A DNA stretch of 64,000 nucleotides from Stieleria mannarensis (GTDB taxonomy: Bacteria; Planctomycetota; Planctomycetia; Pirellulales; Pirellulaceae): contig NZ_JACEHH010000035.1 of assembly GCF_014154935.1 (NCBI RefSeq), positions 1 to 64,000 of the forward strand, in the 5' to 3' direction. Under the pieces are notes generated by a model, which did no database searches, had not been told where the DNA came from, and worked only from the letters and a program-made list of their open reading frames with translations. This document shows, piece by piece, positions 35,444 through 45,797 of the stretch. Every line of letters starts with the position of its first letter. Position 1 is the first letter of the stretch. Position numbers and translations under genes: made by a program.

Positions 35444-36200
35444 GGACGATTTGACCTCCTGGATATCGCAACGAATGGAAACCGTGTTTGCGAAGCCCCA
35501 TCGCACGAAACTTCGCTCTGCCACGCAGGTCGCGGTAGCCAGTGCCTGCGACATGGGCGTGGACGACAGAACAATCGGTGGCGACCGCGATTTGCAGATT
35601 GGCGAGGTGACTCGCTCGGTAGAAGAACTCCCAGTGCTCGTACGTCTTCAGGGCCTCGTCCCAACGGAGCGTTGCGATCGTTTCCTTGCGAGCGAGGAAT
35701 GCGTTGCTGACCATGTCGCACCAGGCGACCGATCCAATTCGCTTCTTTTCACCGCGATGCATCCAGATGCGATTGCCGTTCATCAGCGGCGAGAGCATCG
35801 TAGGGCGACCGCCGCCTCCTTGCCGGACGGCGAGAACGTCGAGTTCGTGCGCCGTGAAGTACTCGCAAACGCGGTCAATGTGAAAATCCGCGGTGATAAC
35901 GTGATCGTCGTCGAGCAGAAAGATGTGCTCGGTCTGCGCCGCGTCGATCGCAGCATTGCGTCCGACTCCAACGCCCACATCGTGCCGATCCAGGTTGATG
36001 ACCGTGCAATGCTTGGCGGTTTCAGGATACTTTTCGCTGAAGCGAAGTTCGGGGCGACCGTCATCGACGACGACAATGGTCGGGTCGGCGATTTGCTCGC
36101 GCAGCGACTGGACCAGCCGATGGCAGGACCAAGGCCGGTGAATCGTCTTGATGCAGAACGTGATGTCTACCGTTGAAATGCTTTTTGCCATGATGCTCAC
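35436..36200 (-). CDS. Glycosyltransferase, family-2-like (paralogue B)
   Basis: 254 aa from GTG 36200, which overlaps the stop of the preceding repaired frame as GTGA; ATG 36191 is the alternative. Key segments are DITFCIKTIHRPWSCHRLV, VVDDGRPELRFSEKYPE, VGVGVGRNAAIDAA and IFLLDDDHVITADFHIDR with the DDD motif. YEHWEFFYRASHL and the C-terminal KHGFHSLRYPGG follow. It aligns along its length with paralogue A (IKTxHRP, PELRFS, GRN, DDDH, EHWxFF), so the pair arose by tandem duplication. It is probably cytoplasmic; donor and acceptor are unknown. Confidence 0.77.
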   Translation of the reverse strand: MSIMAKSISTVDITFCIKTIHRPWSCHRLVQSLREQIADPTIVVVDDGRPELRFSEKYPETAKHCTVINLDRHDVGVGVGRNAAIDAAQTEHIFLLDDDHVITADFHIDRVCEYFTAHELDVLAVRQGGGGRPTMLSPLMNGNRIWMHRGEKKRIGSVAWCDMVSNAFLARKETIATLRWDEALKTYEHWEFFYRASHLANLQIAVATDCSVVHAHVAGTGYRDLRGRAKFRAMGLRKHGFHSLRYPGGQIVRA

Positions 36201-37076
36201 CCAAACTTCCGGAGATCTGGATTGACGTGTTCGATCGCCGATTGGATTTCATCCGGAGTCGGCGTGATGCCGAGGAACTCGACCAGATTGCCGATCACCT
36301 CCTCGGGATACGTCAGCGTCCCAGGAATAGCCTCGCGTCTTTAGCGCGCCGGTTCGTTGGGCCTGCCGCGTTTGTTGATAGAGTTCGTATCCGTGACGCA
36401 GATCGTCGAAGAGTTCACGAGCAGTTGACGGCAACATGGTGTGACCGGCCGCATGAACATGTCCGCCTGTCGAGTCCTGGAATAGCACCACAGGGAATTG
36501 ATTTGCCGGGACAATGTCCGCATATCGCGTTCGATACAGTGCATTGGATTCAGTGTAGACCTGAAATGCACACTTCGATTTCAACTTCACCAGGTTTGGG
36601 TCCGTGTTGAACCAGTCAAGCAGACGCTGGCTTTTGGCGTCACTGGCAACGAACAAGGCGATTTGATAGCGATTCTTCGCTTGTTCGGGCGGCGTCACGG
36701 GTCGCGTGCTGCTCGACGCGGGGGTGACGATGATCGGAGCTGGAACCGTTGGAGCTGTTGGCACCACACGATAGGGCTGCACAATTCGATGCGGCTCCGC
36801 AGCGGGAATCGTGTTCGGCGGACAGGGCGGGCAGTAACCAGACTGCTGTTTCAGCTCGCCCTGTGCTTCCAAGTTGACACGCGAAGGTTGCGGCAACTGT
36901 TGGATTCGCGATCCAACCTCGCTGGTTGGTTGTGCCGGCGGCAATTGCCAGGATTCGCTCGTGTCGACTGCCGGTGTTCGGTGCAATGCCGTGAACACCA
37001 CTCCGAGCATCACCGCATGCAGCACTGCGACTACAATCAGGCCGACGCTCAGCCGGATTCGGATTTCATCTTTCAT
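36197..37076 (-). pseudogene. Membrane-anchored thioredoxin-fold-like protein, frameshifted
   Basis: ATG 37076 overlaps the previous gene by 11 bp. It has an N-terminal TM (VGLIVVAVLHAVMLGVVFTAL), a Pro-rich linker with YCPPCPPN, then a thioredoxin-like part (YQIALFVASDAKSQRLLDWF ... NQFPVVLFQDSTGGHVH) lacking a CxxC. In the sequence as given the frame runs on to a stop at 36249 through a Gly/Arg/Asp-rich tail that looks out of frame. One base fewer in the A3 run (forward 36340-36342) would continue as REAIPGTLTYPEEVIGNLVE, ending NPDLRKFG at TGA 36197. That stop then overlaps the next GTG by 4 bp. This is either a real mutation or a sequencing error. Confidence 0.65.
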
Positions 37077-37668
37077 CAATGACCTCGTAGCTTCGATATG
37101 GCAAGGAACTGGCGGGGTCTTCCATCACCGTCAGGGCGAACCCGCCGTAGCCGGCCCAAAGACGCACGAACTGTTCACGCGGTGTGAGTTCAAATCGGCC
37201 GGGATAGTTGTTGTCGAGAATGGCTGCGTATTGCCGGCCGTCGCGATTGACCCAACCGACGAAGGTGCAGCAGTGGGCTGGCTTCCACCACAGAATCGCG
37301 CCGCGCCGCGTCGCCGTTGCCCAGTCAAGGAAACGAGGATCCGCTTTGACGGTGTAGCTGTAGTCGATGTCGGCAGCATCAAGTCGGTTTCGTAATCGTG
37401 AATCCCATTCACCGTCGCTGTAGGTCGCCCGCCAGCGCTCGCCGAGTTCAAACTCGTTGAGCCAGCGAAGGTGATTCACCAGCGACGCGTGAACACAGCT
37501 ACCTTGGTTGAGACGCCCCGTCCAATTTCGTTGATGCAACTGAGTGGGAAGATTGGCGATCGGTTGTTCGGGCGGAGGTGCCGGCAGCGAGCGGACTTGA
37601 ACATCGCCCTCCGGCAAACAGCCCGTGCAAATCAGCAGCAAGCATGCGACGACAAACCATGCGAGTTT
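37066..37668 (-). pseudogene. Papain/C39-like cysteine peptidase lipoprotein, start lost
   Basis: About 200 aa of convincing protein: a lipoprotein signal (KLAWFVVACLLLICTGC), a Pro-rich linker, then GSCVHASLVNHLRW (nucleophile Cys), PAHCCTFVGW (His) and ILDNNYPG (Asn/Asp), the order of a papain or C39-type triad. No ATG, GTG or usable TTG precedes the signal in frame. Upstream the DNA is antisense to an amidoligase remnant, so the 5' end was probably cut at a junction near 37660. The longer frame to 38172 is an antisense artefact. It is first in the glycosyltransferase/radical SAM operon and could process or anchor its product. Confidence 0.6.
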
Positions 37669-38202
37669 GTATCTCCGGTTCTTCGCGGCTACGAAGGACT
37701 CGCCAACGTAGAGACCGCGGTGGACGCGATCAAAGAACGCGGCGCACGGGTTAACGAATCTTGCGGCCTGCACGTAACGGTTTCCTGGAACGGCGACGCC
37801 GCGGCCTTGGCCCGACTGATTTCGCTGATCGCGAACCACGAACGAGCCATCTACGCTTCGACCGGCACCAAACGCCGCGAACGAACCCACTGGGCAAAGC
37901 AAATCAAAAGCTACGGCAATAAAGACGCCGCGAAGACCCGCTGCGAACGAGACCGCTACCACCTTCTCAACCTCACGCACCTGGCCGCCGGCCGAAACCG
38001 AATCGAGATTCGGGCCTTCGCCGGAACGCTCAACAAGACGAAACTGATCGGATACATCCAAATGATTTTGGGCTTGGTAGAACTCGCCCTCAATACGAAA
38101 CGCTGCAGCGGATGGGATTACGCCAAGAAGCCTGGCACGAAGAGTTGCTGGGACCGACCGGATGCCGGCCACGGCGAAACGGAACTCAACCGGCTCTTCT
38201 AG
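37659..38202 (+). pseudogene. Amidoligase-like enzyme, 3' remnant
   Basis: About 180 aa resembling the putative amidoligase family: CEFVSPVLRG, then VNESCGLHVTVSW (family CGLHVHV), LARLISLIANHE, YHLLNLTHL and NRIEIRAFAGTLNKTKLIGYIQ. These are the family's ATP-dependent ligase landmarks. The N-terminal part, including the usual first strands, is missing, because homology starts abruptly at 37659 in DNA that is also the signal peptide of the opposite gene. Amidoligases join amines to carboxyls and often accompany other peptide-modifying genes. Here it is most likely a dead fragment. Confidence 0.65.
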
Positions 38203-38497
38203 GCATCGTAATCTGCGTTGTCAGTTCATCAATTGCTTCCTGCAGTGACGAGACCCCAGCATGCTCGCGTCCCAACACGTTGGCCACTCGCATCAATCCG
38301 TCGACATCCTTGGTCCCTGATTCGAGCGCTGCAACGACCTCGTGAACACGTTGTGACCGGCCATCTGTGGGGATTCGCGACCAGTAGTCGCGTTGTTGCT
38401 CAAAAACGCTTCTGGCATAGGTTGGGTCGTTTTCTCCGACGATCGCTGACCATCGAACGACTCGGTAGTGCCATTTAAGAAAGTCAACTTCGGACAT
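38186..38497 (-). CDS. Small hypothetical protein at deletion junction
   Basis: 103 aa from ATG 38497; the frame is open to 38590, with another ATG at 38560. The sequence (FLKWHYRVVRWSAIVGEND ... QEAIDELTTQI) is helical and charged, without a motif that can be named. It overlaps the amidoligase remnant by 17 bp tail to tail, and its 5' side overlaps the truncated hsdR head to head. Its N-terminus may therefore also have been lost at the junction near 38550. It may not be expressed. Confidence 0.35.
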   Translation of the reverse strand: MSEVDFLKWHYRVVRWSAIVGENDPTYARSVFEQQRDYWSRIPTDGRSQRVHEVVAALESGTKDVDGLMRVANVLGREHAGVSSLQEAIDELTTQITMPRRAG

Positions 38498-40624
38498 TTG
38501 CGACGGATTGCATCGGTAGCACGCGACCCAGGCTATCTCCTTTGCTACGGCGTGAACCATTTCGATCTGATCGTCATCGACGAAGCTCACCGCAGCGTTT
38601 ATCAGAAGTACCGAGCGATCTTCGAGTACTTCGATTCGTTGCTTCTGGGTTTGACCGCGACGCCGCGCGACGAGGTGGATCGTGACACCTACGGGCTATT
38701 TGGTTTGGAATCGGGGAACCCTACCTTCGCCTACGAACTTGACCAAGCGATCAGCGATGGTTTTCTGGTCGGATTCAAGGCGATTTCGGTGCCACTGAAG
38801 TTTCAGCGTGACGGCGTGAAGTACGACGAGCTGAGCGACGACGAAAAGCTCGAATACGAAGAGAAGTTCTACGATGACGAGACCGGCTCGCTGCCTGCGG
38901 CGATCGAGTCGCCAGCGGTCAACAAGTGGTTGTTCAACCAGGACACGGTTGATCGTGTTTTGAAAAAGCTGATGACGGATGGGTTGAAAGTGGGCGGTGG
39001 CGACCGCATCGGCAAGACGCTGATCTTTGCCAAAAACCACGATCACGCTGAATTCATCGTCGAACGATTCAACAAGAACTTTCCCAAGACGGCGGGCAAG
39101 ACTGCCCGCGTGATCGACAACCATGTGAAGTATGCTCATACGTTAATCGACGATTTTTATATCGCGGACAAGGCCCCGCTGGTCGCCGTATCGGTCGACA
39201 TGATGGACACCGGCATCGACGTGCCCGAAATCGTGAACCTGGTGTTCTTCAAGATCGTTCGCTCGAAGACGAAGTTCTGGCAAATGATCGGCCGGGGGAC
39301 TCGGCTGTGCCCAGATTTGTTTGGCCCAGGAAAAGACAAGACCGAATTCTACATCTTCGATTATTGCCAAAACCTTGAGTTCTTTGGGCAGCGCCCCGAC
39401 GGCTACGACGCACCACTACAAGACTCGATCAAGACCAAGATTTTTCGGCGGCGGCTGCAAGTTGCTCATCAATTGCCGGCATCCGCTCCAAGCACGGATC
39501 ATGCCGCCGACGCGACGCTACGCATCGGCTCCGAGTCCGAGTGGCGTGAACTGCCCGAAGCGTTCCACACCAGCAGCGAGAAAGAACTGGGCCAGTTGAC
39601 CGAGCTGCGCCACGACTTGGTCGATCAGATGCATGAAGTCGTGACCAAGCTCGATACCGACAACTTCATTGTTCGGCCTAAACGTCGCTACGTCGAAAAA
39701 TTCTCCAATCGCGATAACCTCAGCAAGCTTTCGCCCGAGGACGTGCTTGATCTGGACCAGAATATCGCTCCGTTGCCGTACGAAGACGATGACGAGGAGA
39801 TGGCAAGGCGTTTCGATCTGTTGATGCTCAGCATGCAGCTAGCGATCCTGGAAACCTCGCCCAGGCAGGCTCGCTATCAGCGGCAAGTCATTTCACTAAT
39901 GGGGAACCTGGAGGAAAAACAAGCAATCCCAGCCGTTGCCAAAGAACTCGAGTTGATCTTGGAGTTGCAGCGAGATGAGACTTGGCAAAACATCACTTTG
40001 CCGATGTTGGAATTGGCCCGGAAGAAGCTGCGTGATCTGATCAAGTTCATCGACCGCACCGGTTCCCAGGAAACCGTCTACACCAACTTCATGGATGATG
40101 AAGGCGACGAAGTCGAGATCACCGGTTTGGTGCAAGCTGATCCAGGGCTGGCAAACTACCGGCTTCGCGTCGAGCGTTTCATTCGTGAGCATGAAACACA
40201 CCCCACCATTGCACGGATCAAGAACAACCTACCGTTGCACGCCGGCGACATCGACTCACTCGAAGCCATCCTGTTTGCCGATGACGGCCCCGGAACCCGA
40301 GACGAGTTCATTGAAACCTACGGCAGCGACGAGCCGCTTGGTGTTTTGGTGCGAAGGATTGTGGGGCTCGATCGCACCGCGGCAAAAGCAGCCTTGGCCG
40401 ACTTCCTTGCTGAAGGTCAATACTCAGCGGACCAAATTCGGTTTGTCGATTTGGTCATCGACCACCTCGTCGACAATGGCCTGATCGACCTTGCACAGCT
40501 CTTCGAGCCGCCCTTCACCGACATTCACGCTGAGGGCGTCGCCGGTGTCATGGGCGAAAACGCCGAAACATTCATTGGTGCAGTGCGTCGGATTAACGCG
40601 AATGCCACTGGTGTCGCTCAGTGA
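38468..40624 (+). pseudogene. hsdR: Type I restriction enzyme HsdR (EcoEI type), 5'-truncated
   Basis: The ORF keeps the back half of the motor subunit. Homology starts at HFDLIVIDEAHRSVY (motif II, about nt 38558), then LLGLTATP (motif III), KTLIFAKNHDHAEFI, SVDMMDTGIDVPEIVN (V), FWQMIGRGTRL (VI) and a long EcoEI_R_C-type C-terminal region. Missing are the N-terminal PD-(D/E)xK nuclease domain and Walker A motif I, about 300 residues or more. No hsdM or hsdS is nearby. The first 28 residues of the ORF do not belong to the family. It can neither cleave DNA nor hydrolyse ATP normally and is a relic of a restriction system. Confidence 0.82.
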
Positions 40625-40995
40625 AGTTGAACAGCCGAATATGTTCGATCGCGCTACTCTGCGTTTTGTTCATCGCCGCTGGCATCAATCACTTTGTGTC
40701 GCCGGGCGTTTACCTGAAGATCATGCCGGACTATTTGCCTTGGCCGTTGCCATTGGTTTACGTCTCTGGGTTCTTTGAGTTGCTTGGTGGCGTTGGCTTG
40801 GCGGTGCCACGAATGCGGCGAGCGGCGGGGTGGGGATTGATCGCACTGCTTGTTGCCGTCTTCCCAGCGAACGTGGATATGCTGATGAACGCGGGCCAGT
40901 TTCCGGCGATCCCGGTTTGGGCACTGGTTGCTCGGCTGCCTCTGCAGGGTGTGCTAATCGCTTGGGTTTGGTGGGCGGCAGTGAAATCGCGATGA
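40621..40995 (+). CDS. DoxX-family membrane protein
   Basis: 124 aa from GTG 40621; the GTGA overlaps the hsdR stop, so it was probably read in the old operon. Four hydrophobic segments and the FVSPGVYLKIMPDYLPWPLPLVYVSGFFELLGGVGL pattern fit the DoxX/DoxD-like family of small inner-membrane proteins. These are linked in other organisms to thiol or quinone redox, often without known function. The function here is unknown. It is the last gene before the tRNA region. Confidence 0.8.
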   Translation: MKLNSRICSIALLCVLFIAAGINHFVSPGVYLKIMPDYLPWPLPLVYVSGFFELLGGVGLAVPRMRRAAGWGLIALLVAVFPANVDMLMNAGQFPAIPVWALVARLPLQGVLIAWVWWAAVKSR

Positions 40996-41400
40996 TGTTC
41001 GCGTCTCCCAGCTATTCTCAGTGTCTCTAAATCAGATGACCCGGCAAACGGCGTTTGGGCTCTGTTTCGGTGGGTCGCTACGAAGTGGGTGATTGGAAAC
41101 GTCGCGATTTTCAGGGGCAAACGCGGTTCTCAACTGGACCGAAAGGGAGGTCGCTACGGCTCCTAACCCAAACCGGCTAAGACACAGAGAACGTAAGAAT
41201 TCTGGCCCAGAAACCGAAATCCGGCCGCGAGTGCCGGCCTGAGTGTTCTCAGGATTCTGAGACGACAGAGAAACCTCCGCCACGAACATCGACGCAAGTC
41301 GTGCGTAGACAGCGGGATAAAACGAAAAAAGCCGATGCGGAGCACGCATCGGCTTTTCGTTAACCGTTGGGTCAGAACTTGTTCCAACCTTTCAGAGAAG
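40996..41400. other. Intergenic region with bidirectional terminator
   Basis: About 400 bp without a supported gene. It contains the terminator at 41327-41357; the rest shows no operator, tRNA or coding signal. The ORFs on the minus strand here have no family-like composition. Confidence 0.5.
41327..41357. terminator. Bidirectional terminator beside tRNA-Met
   Basis: AAAAGCCGATGC (41327-41338) and GCATCGGCTTTT (41346-41357) form a perfect 12-bp stem with A/T runs on both sides. It lies downstream of the minus-strand tRNA. Confidence 0.82.
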
Positions 41401-41474
<74 letters not shown>

Positions 41475-42061
41475 CCGAAGTTATCGTCGATCGACTCGCC
41501 GGCGCCTAGCCGTTTCGATTCGAAAGTGAAAATTTCTTGAAGATGATTTCGGCAGCGCTAGAACTCCAACCGCGCAGCAGCAACGGAAGGGGAGACGGTT
41601 TCATTTCCTTACGTTGACTGAAGGTGCGACCGGCTCTTCAAACCGTATCATTCTGCCCCGTATCATTCTGTCATCGGTCTGCTGATTCCGGCCGGCGTGA
41701 CAGAACACGTTTGAGGGGTAGCGTGGTAGGAAGATTTCGGAGGTAGGAAAATTTTCCTCACCGAAGGGATGGGGCGATTCCGCCATCTTCTTACCCCAAA
41801 ATCTTCTTACCAATTTTCAAGAACGCGGGACCGCTTGCGCGAACCGGACAATGCTGCTTGTGTCTCGTCGAGTGATCGCTTCTGTGAGTCGACAGCCCTT
41901 TGCAAAACGCATGCTGCTGAATTCTGAACAACCGCGAAATGCCGACGTTCACTCAGCCCGGGGACAACATGGGAACAAGCGAAATTGACAGGCTGGAAGC
42001 CTATCCCACGGGAATGAGCCGCTCGCTTACGCGTCCCGCTGGCATTTGGTGTGGCGAGAAC
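41475..42061. repeat. Intergenic region with interspersed repeats (R2 and R1 copies)
   Basis: About 590 bp without a supported gene. Two direct copies of CCCGTATCATTCTG-like sequence lie near 41645-41672. An inverted array GGTAGGAAGATTT...GGTAGGAAAATTTT / ATCTTCTTACCCC...TCTTCTTACC (about 41729-41815) can form a long hairpin and resembles the element at 50664. At 41987-42012 lies a GACAGGCTGGAAGCC palindrome also found at 50831. Confidence 0.65.
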
Positions 42062-42360
42062 TTATTGGAAGACTTCGACGGGCAGCGTGAAGACCTTGCC
42101 GTCGCCGATCCGTCCGCTTCGCGCCGCCGTGACGACTTTCTCTAACGTTTCTTCGTAACGCGAGTCGTCGACCCACATCGTGATTTCGACTTTGGGCAAA
42201 AAGGCTTCGGAGAATTCGGTTTCCTGGTACTCGTCCAAATAACTTTTCTGACGTCCGTACCCTTTGACTTCGCTAACCGTGATCGCTTCCAGCGGTGCCC
42301 GTTTGAGAGTCTCTAAAACGCGCTCGGCCAGATGGGGACGAACGACGGCGATGATCTGTC

Positions 42361-42364
<4 letters not shown>
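42062..42364 (-). CDS. P-II-like signal protein
   Basis: 100 aa from GTG 42364, which overlaps the tgt stop as GTGA. The protein then begins [11 protein letters not shown], as P-II proteins do. It keeps the core [23 protein letters not shown], and the C-terminal [17 protein letters not shown] that binds ATP/ADP. The T-loop is short and has Phe in the position of the Tyr51 that is uridylylated in GlnB, and the RIRTGE tail is absent. It therefore may not follow the classical nitrogen cascade. No amtB or glnA is adjacent. It probably senses nucleotide or 2-oxoglutarate state; the partner is unknown. Confidence 0.85.
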
Positions 42365-43473
<1,109 letters not shown>

Positions 43474-43667
43474 CGGGTGAAGTGATTGGGGATCGAAAAA
43501 TTCAGCCCGTGAGATCAGCAGGAGTGGGCGACGTGAGCAACCCCGGCAGCTTGCGATCCGAATGGACTCGTCGCGTCGTCCACTACACGAAACTCGAGCG
43601 GATCGGCTAAAGCCTAGACACCAACGAGGCGGCGGCCCGGAGGGGCCGTCGCAGCTCGCACCTGGGA

Positions 43668-44999
43668 TCAGTCGCCGCGAAGTTTGAGTCCCAGGTCGGT
43701 CAGCTTTTCGCGGACTTCGGTCAGACTGGTGACGCCGAAGTTCTTGCACTCTAGCAATTCGTCGCCGGTCTTGCGGAGCAGTTCGCCGATCGAGTTGAGC
43801 TGCAACCGCGCCATGCACTTGCGGGCTCGAACCGACAGGTTCAGATCGGAGATCGGACGCTCCAGCATGGCCTGTTCGTCGGGCGACAGGTGGCTGGTGT
43901 CGACCGGCGGCTCGGGAGCCTTTTTCTCGTGGGCGAATTGCCCCAGCTTCAGTCCCTTGCTGACCAACATCTCGCGAATTTCGATCAGGCTGGTTTCGCC
44001 GAAGTTCTTGCTGGAGAGCAATTCGGATTCGCTGGTGCGGGTCAGATCGCCGATGGTTTCGATGCCCATCTTGGCCAGGCAGTTACGGCTTCGAACACTC
44101 AATTCGAAGTTGGCGACCGGCATGTTCAGCGTTTGCGCCAAACGGTCGTTGCGACGCTGCATTTCTTCGTCGTACAGCATGTTGCCGTTGGCCGACGCGT
44201 CTTTCATGTACAGTCGCGTTCGCTCGTCGTCCGGGTGGGCGTCCAGGATGCGTTTGTAGCACATCTGGGCCTTGTCGAACTCGTTTCGATCTTCGTAGAT
44301 CAACCCCAGGTTGATCAGCGCGCCGACGCCGGTGGGGAAGGCCTTGGCGGCGCGTTCGTACAACCGCAGAGCTTCTTCGTCGTTGCCCATGCGGTCGTTT
44401 TCCCAGGCCAGTCCGAACAAGGCGCCGGCGTGATTTTCATCGGTTTGAACGGCCCGCTGGTACAGCGTGATCGCTTCATCGCGGCGTCCGCCGACGGCGG
44501 CGACCGTCGCGGCACGCTGATACATGTACTCGGCGGTCTGCTCGGCGGGACCGAAGATGTCGTCCAGCAACAACATCGCCTTGTCGATCCGTCCGCTGTA
44601 GCGGTTCGATTCGGCAATGAAGATCTTGCATTGGTCTTCGTTGTAACCGGCACGCTGAGCTTGTTCGTAGGTGTCGATCGCGGCCTCAAAGTCCTTCAAC
44701 TCAAACAGCGACCGGGCGCAATAGAACAATGCCGTCGCGCTTCCGTCGGCAGCCCGCAAGGTCTGCAACGCGTCGGAAAAGTGGCCGAGCAAAAATTGGC
44801 ACACGCCCATCTTTGTCTTGCCGGCAGGGGTCAGCGCCGGATCTTCTTCCATCTCATTGACAGCGTCTCTGAGCTCGGCGAAATGGCCGTAGTTCTCCGC
44901 GATCATCTGCCGAATCTCGGCGACATCATTCGGCCCGAACGAATTGTTCGACAGAATGAGTTCTTTCAAGTCGACGACGTCCAGTTCGACTTCGTTCAT
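43668..44999 (-). CDS. TPR protein with two RNA polymerase alpha C-terminal domains
   Basis: 443 aa. Residues about 1-300 are TPR-like helical pairs ([52 protein letters not shown]). Residues about 310-365 and 390-443 are two alpha-CTD domains: [22 protein letters not shown] ... [15 protein letters not shown] and [23 protein letters not shown] ... [15 protein letters not shown]. The alpha-CTD normally contacts UP-element DNA and activators. Here two copies are fused to a TPR scaffold with no alpha N-terminal domain, so it cannot replace RpoA. It may tether regulators to promoters. It starts with ATG 44999 in front of a 700-bp gap. Confidence 0.9.
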   Translation of the reverse strand: MNEVELDVVDLKELILSNNSFGPNDVAEIRQMIAENYGHFAELRDAVNEMEEDPALTPAGKTKMGVCQFLLGHFSDALQTLRAADGSATALFYCARSLFELKDFEAAIDTYEQAQRAGYNEDQCKIFIAESNRYSGRIDKAMLLLDDIFGPAEQTAEYMYQRAATVAAVGGRRDEAITLYQRAVQTDENHAGALFGLAWENDRMGNDEEALRLYERAAKAFPTGVGALINLGLIYEDRNEFDKAQMCYKRILDAHPDDERTRLYMKDASANGNMLYDEEMQRRNDRLAQTLNMPVANFELSVRSRNCLAKMGIETIGDLTRTSESELLSSKNFGETSLIEIREMLVSKGLKLGQFAHEKKAPEPPVDTSHLSPDEQAMLERPISDLNLSVRARKCMARLQLNSIGELLRKTGDELLECKNFGVTSLTEVREKLTDLGLKLRGD

Positions 45000-45714
45000 C
45001 GAGTTCAGTTCTCCTGCTCACGCCTGCGAGCGTTGTTGTTTTGGTCCGCCGGTCCAGTCATTGTCTCACGTCGCATCAGCGTCGCCCGAGAGCAGCCTGG
45101 CCGACCTTTTGATGCTGAGCGGCGACGGGATCCCGCCCAGGATTTGAAATTTTTAGCGAAAAAAATATTTTTTGTCGAGTCGTGGCACGGCAATCGCTCG
45201 CCGAAAAGCCCGCTACCGGGGCGTTTTTTAACCTTTGTCCCGAAATTTTTTTGAAAATATCGCGAGAACGTTGGAAACGGCACGTCCCCAAAGAACTATC
45301 CACCTGCACACACAAAGAGGGGCACTGGACGGTTAATCAAGGGACTCGAAAGTGCCCCCGGATCGTAGCGCGAACCCACCGATGTGATACAGTCTGGGAT
45401 CCGTGGGTTCGCGCTGCGATCTGTGGGCAATCCACCTCCATGTGGTTGTCGGCGATCGAGGTCGGATTCGCTGGGTCCCGTCGCGGCGTTCGTGGAATCG
45501 ACGCCGCTCTCTTTCGATCGATACCATTCGTCGCAACTTTGATTGCAGATCCGCTCTACCGTGGCCGAAGAACGTAGTTGGGCCGCCGGAGCGGGAGAGA
45601 ATTTTCCGACCGGCGGGTGTGAGATGTGCCCTGGTGTGACGAGCCTTGGTGAGGTAACTTTCACACTCGGACGCAGGTCACCGCGAGTGATCGCCGGTGG
45701 CGTCCATTCAAGAT
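45000..45714. other. Long intergenic region with AT-rich segment and R3 repeat
   Basis: About 715 bp. An AT-rich stretch (about 45145-45260, runs of A and T) upstream of the minus-strand TPR/alpha-CTD gene is a likely promoter or UP-element zone. A 79-bp palindromic repeat follows at 45359-45437. No gene is supported; tRNA-Thr starts at 45715. Confidence 0.5.
45359..45437 (+). repeat. R3 palindromic repeat, copy A
   Basis: A 79-bp element with GCGCGAACCCAC (45368-45379) and GTGGGTTCGCGC (45403-45414) as perfect 12-bp arms around a GATGTGATAC core. Copy B, with the same length, lies inverted at 63321-63399 at high identity. Confidence 0.85.
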
Positions 45715-45787
45715 GCCGACGTAGCTCAGCTGGTAGAGCAATTCATTCGTAATGAATAGGTCAGGGGTTCGAATCTCCTCGTCGGCT
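45715..45787 (+). tRNA. tRNA-Thr (CGT)
   Basis: 73 nt, no encoded CCA. Acceptor GCCGACG/CGTCGGC with discriminator T, D-arm TAGCTCAGCTGGTAGAGC, anticodon stem ATTCA/TGAAT with loop TTCGTAA (anticodon CGT), T-arm CAGGGGTTCGAATCTCCTC. Reads ACG threonine codons. Confidence 0.96.
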
Positions 45788-45797
45788 CTTCTCACTC

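Noticed and set aside
36197-36345. Sulfotransferase C-terminal remnant (IPGTLTYPEEVIG...NPDLRKFG)
   Set aside because: It first looked like a sulfotransferase tail, but a one-base repair joins it smoothly to the thioredoxin-fold gene, and no sulfotransferase N-terminus exists nearby.
37669-38172. N-terminal 165 residues of the minus-strand ORF that includes the C39-like lipoprotein
   Set aside because: They are antisense to recognisable amidoligase sequence and precede a good signal peptide, so they are not real protein.
32441-40995. Prophage or integrative element
   Set aside because: No integrase, terminase, capsid, portal or tail gene, and no attachment-site repeats were seen around the tRNA at 41401.
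41939-42145. Small plus-strand ORF between tRNA-Met and the P-II gene
   Set aside because: It runs through the R1 repeat and antisense to the P-II gene; no ribosome site or motif.
43890-45254. 454-codon plus-strand ORF opposite the TPR/alpha-CTD gene
   Set aside because: Antisense to clear TPR and alpha-CTD motifs; composition is that of a shadow frame.
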